NCBI GenBank assembly: GCA_016707115.1
Contig: JADJIH010000005.1
Coordinates: 1 to 64,000 of the forward strand
Direction: 5' to 3'
DNA length: 64,000 bases
Origin: Ignavibacteriales bacterium
Lineage (GTDB): Bacteria; Bacteroidota; Ignavibacteria; Ignavibacteriales; Ignavibacteriaceae
Shown here: positions 62,944-64,000 of the stretch, in pieces
Layout: the number at the start of each line of letters is the position of its first letter
Position numbering within the stretch: position 1 is the first letter of the stretch
Made by a program: the position numbers and the translations under genes
Notes under the pieces: generated by a model
Seen by the model: the letters and a program-made list of their open reading frames with translations, nothing else
Databases searched by the model: none
What the model was told of the DNA's origin: nothing

Positions 62944-64000
62944 TTAGATGCTATAAGAATTTCAAGATGTGAAATATCAGGTTCAGAATTTATTTTCTTA
63001 AAGTACTCCAGAGCAAGTTTAAAATTTTCTTTACTTTGCTGTAGTTTACCCATCTCTTTATAAAGCACTCCAAGTTCCTGATAGGTTTCTGCTCTGTTTA
63101 ATTGATTACCGGCCTCAATATTTAAACGTAAACTAGTTTCAAAATAATTTTCAGAGAGGATGTAATTCTGCACACTTCTTTGAATAATGCCTTTAATCTT
63201 ATAAACCTCAGCGATGGTTAATTTATCATTAAGCTTATGAGCAACTTCCATTGATTTATCAGCAAAAGCATTTGCTAAAGAAAAATCATTCATTTTAGAA
63301 TAAGCAAAAGCTTTGTTTAGATATACGAACCCAATGTTCTGCAGATAATTAGTTTCAATTGAATAAGAAAGGCTTTCATCAAACTCGTTTATTGCATATG
63401 AAAAGTCACCTTTTTTAGAATACACCATTCCAATATTCTGATGTATTTCTGCCATTCTTTTTTTATCACCAACTTTGGTGTAATTGATCAGCGCACGTTT
63501 AAAGTAAACCAAAGCTTCATCAAACAACCCCTTAATGTTGCTAATGATTCCTAAATTAATTTCAATCTTTCCTTTTTCAATGTAGTTGGATTCATCATTT
63601 GATTTCTCAAGTGCCGATTCAAAATTTTCTATAGCTGATTTGATATCTCCAAGATCACCGTGAATAGTACCAAGAAGATTTTCACACTTTGCAATTCCTT
63701 TCAAATCATTTACTGAAGTAAAAACATCTAAAGCTTTATTTACATAATTAAAACTATCTCTCCAGTTTGCCTGCCTGCTGTAAATTTCACCAACCAAAAG
63801 ATGCGCATTTGCATATAGGTCAATCATATTTTTATCCTCAGCAGTAAGCAGAATTATTTTCTGATTTATATCTATCGCAGCTAGAAACTCTCCATTTGTA
63901 ATAGATGCCTGGCTAATATATAGCAGCAGAGAGAGGAATTTTTCCTTAGCGAGTCGGTTCCCTGAAAAGGTAGTAAGCAAATCAATCTGCGAACGATAAT
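62940..64000 (-). CDS. TPR protein, N-terminus beyond the window
   Basis: At least 353 residues in frame; the frame stays open to the right edge (YRSQIDLLTTFSGNR...), so the gene starts outside. About eight TPR-like repeats are readable: AHLLVGEIYSRQANWRDSFN, CENLLGTIHGDLGDIKSAIE, IEINLGIISNIKGLFDEALV, IHQNIGMVYSKKGDFSYAIN, VYLNKAFAYSKMNDFSLANA, VYKIKGIIQRSVQNYILSEN and TYQELGVLYKEMGKLQQSKE. Such arrays occur at the end of cyclase- or kinase-type sensors in this phylum, but nothing in the visible part shows an enzyme domain. Confidence 0.85.
   Translation of the reverse strand, partial: YRSQIDLLTTFSGNRLAKEKFLSLLLYISQASITNGEFLAAIDINQKIILLTAEDKNMIDLYANAHLLVGEIYSRQANWRDSFNYVNKALDVFTSVNDLKGIAKCENLLGTIHGDLGDIKSAIENFESALEKSNDESNYIEKGKIEINLGIISNIKGLFDEALVYFKRALINYTKVGDKKRMAEIHQNIGMVYSKKGDFSYAINEFDESLSYSIETNYLQNIGFVYLNKAFAYSKMNDFSLANAFADKSMEVAHKLNDKLTIAEVYKIKGIIQRSVQNYILSENYFETSLRLNIEAGNQLNRAETYQELGVLYKEMGKLQQSKENFKLALEYFKKINSEPDISHLEILIASK

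Noticed and set aside
1..64000. tRNA, rRNA or tmRNA genes
   Set aside because: No cloverleaf with a GTTCGANNC-type T-loop and no rRNA-like conserved stretch was noticed in any intergenic gap on either strand; a covariance-model scan was not possible.

Overview
The window is a 64 kb piece of an AT-rich genome of the Bacteroidota/Chlorobi (FCB) group, most likely a member of the Ignavibacteria. Evidence: three secreted proteins end in the type IX secretion (T9SS) sorting domain of the 'NYPNPFNPST...VYDLLGREVATLV...SSGIYFYKLQAG...KKMILLK' type that is typical of Ignavibacteria; a TonB receptor with a carboxypeptidase-like N-terminal domain; a HYC_CC_PP protein; many small palindromic intergenic repeats. 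No rRNA or tRNA gene, CRISPR array, prophage or complete IS element was seen. The only mobile-type enzyme is a REP-associated tyrosine transposase (RAYT).

Layout. 1-3.2 kb: acylphosphatase, GxxExxY, ispF, DedA and lnt, all recognisable but broken by many one-base indels. 3.3-9.2 kb: threonine aldolase, thioesterase, a PolB-like exonuclease, purL and a YihY membrane protein. 9.2-15 kb: a nitrite ammonification operon (Rrf2 regulator, NapH-like ferredoxin, hemerythrin, NrfH, NrfA, porin) with a repeated palindromic operator and a strong terminator. 15-19.7 kb: outer-membrane and metal-related genes (HYC_CC_PP, TonB receptor, YHS protein). 19.6-24.3 kb: housekeeping genes (folE, EIIA, hisS, rlmB). 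24.3-31.9 kb: three consecutive T9SS cargo genes. 32-39.9 kb: an unusual barrel-SppA fusion, a DUF4397 lipoprotein, MlaF-like ATPase, CBS protein, DUF2721 protein, ornithine carbamoyltransferase with carbamate kinase, and aat. 39.9-47.6 kb: a very large hybrid histidine kinase, an M24 peptidase, glutamate dehydrogenase. 47.8-55.4 kb: a double-receiver/PEP-synthase-like fusion, a GNAT-like protein, a cation/proton antiporter and a DUF4097 protein. 55.6-64 kb: TPM protein, XRE regulator, a broken lipoprotein, the RAYT with its REP modules, an amidase, small membrane and lipoproteins, and a TPR protein cut by the window edge.

How the genes work together. The clearest unit is the nrf operon: electrons from the quinol pool pass through NrfH to NrfA to reduce nitrite to ammonium in the periplasm; the Rrf2 protein (Cys triad for an Fe-S cluster) probably senses nitrite/NO/redox through two copies of the same operator. 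Metal handling is suggested for 16.2-19.6 kb. The genome carries several families of nested palindromic repeats; one flanks and matches the RAYT gene, and another flanks the GxxExxY nuclease-like gene and follows two T9SS genes.

Caution: about a dozen conserved genes are split by single-base indels, where traceable mostly in homopolymers, and the density is greatest at the left end. Many of these are probably assembly errors, not real pseudogenes; they are annotated here as single frameshifted loci.
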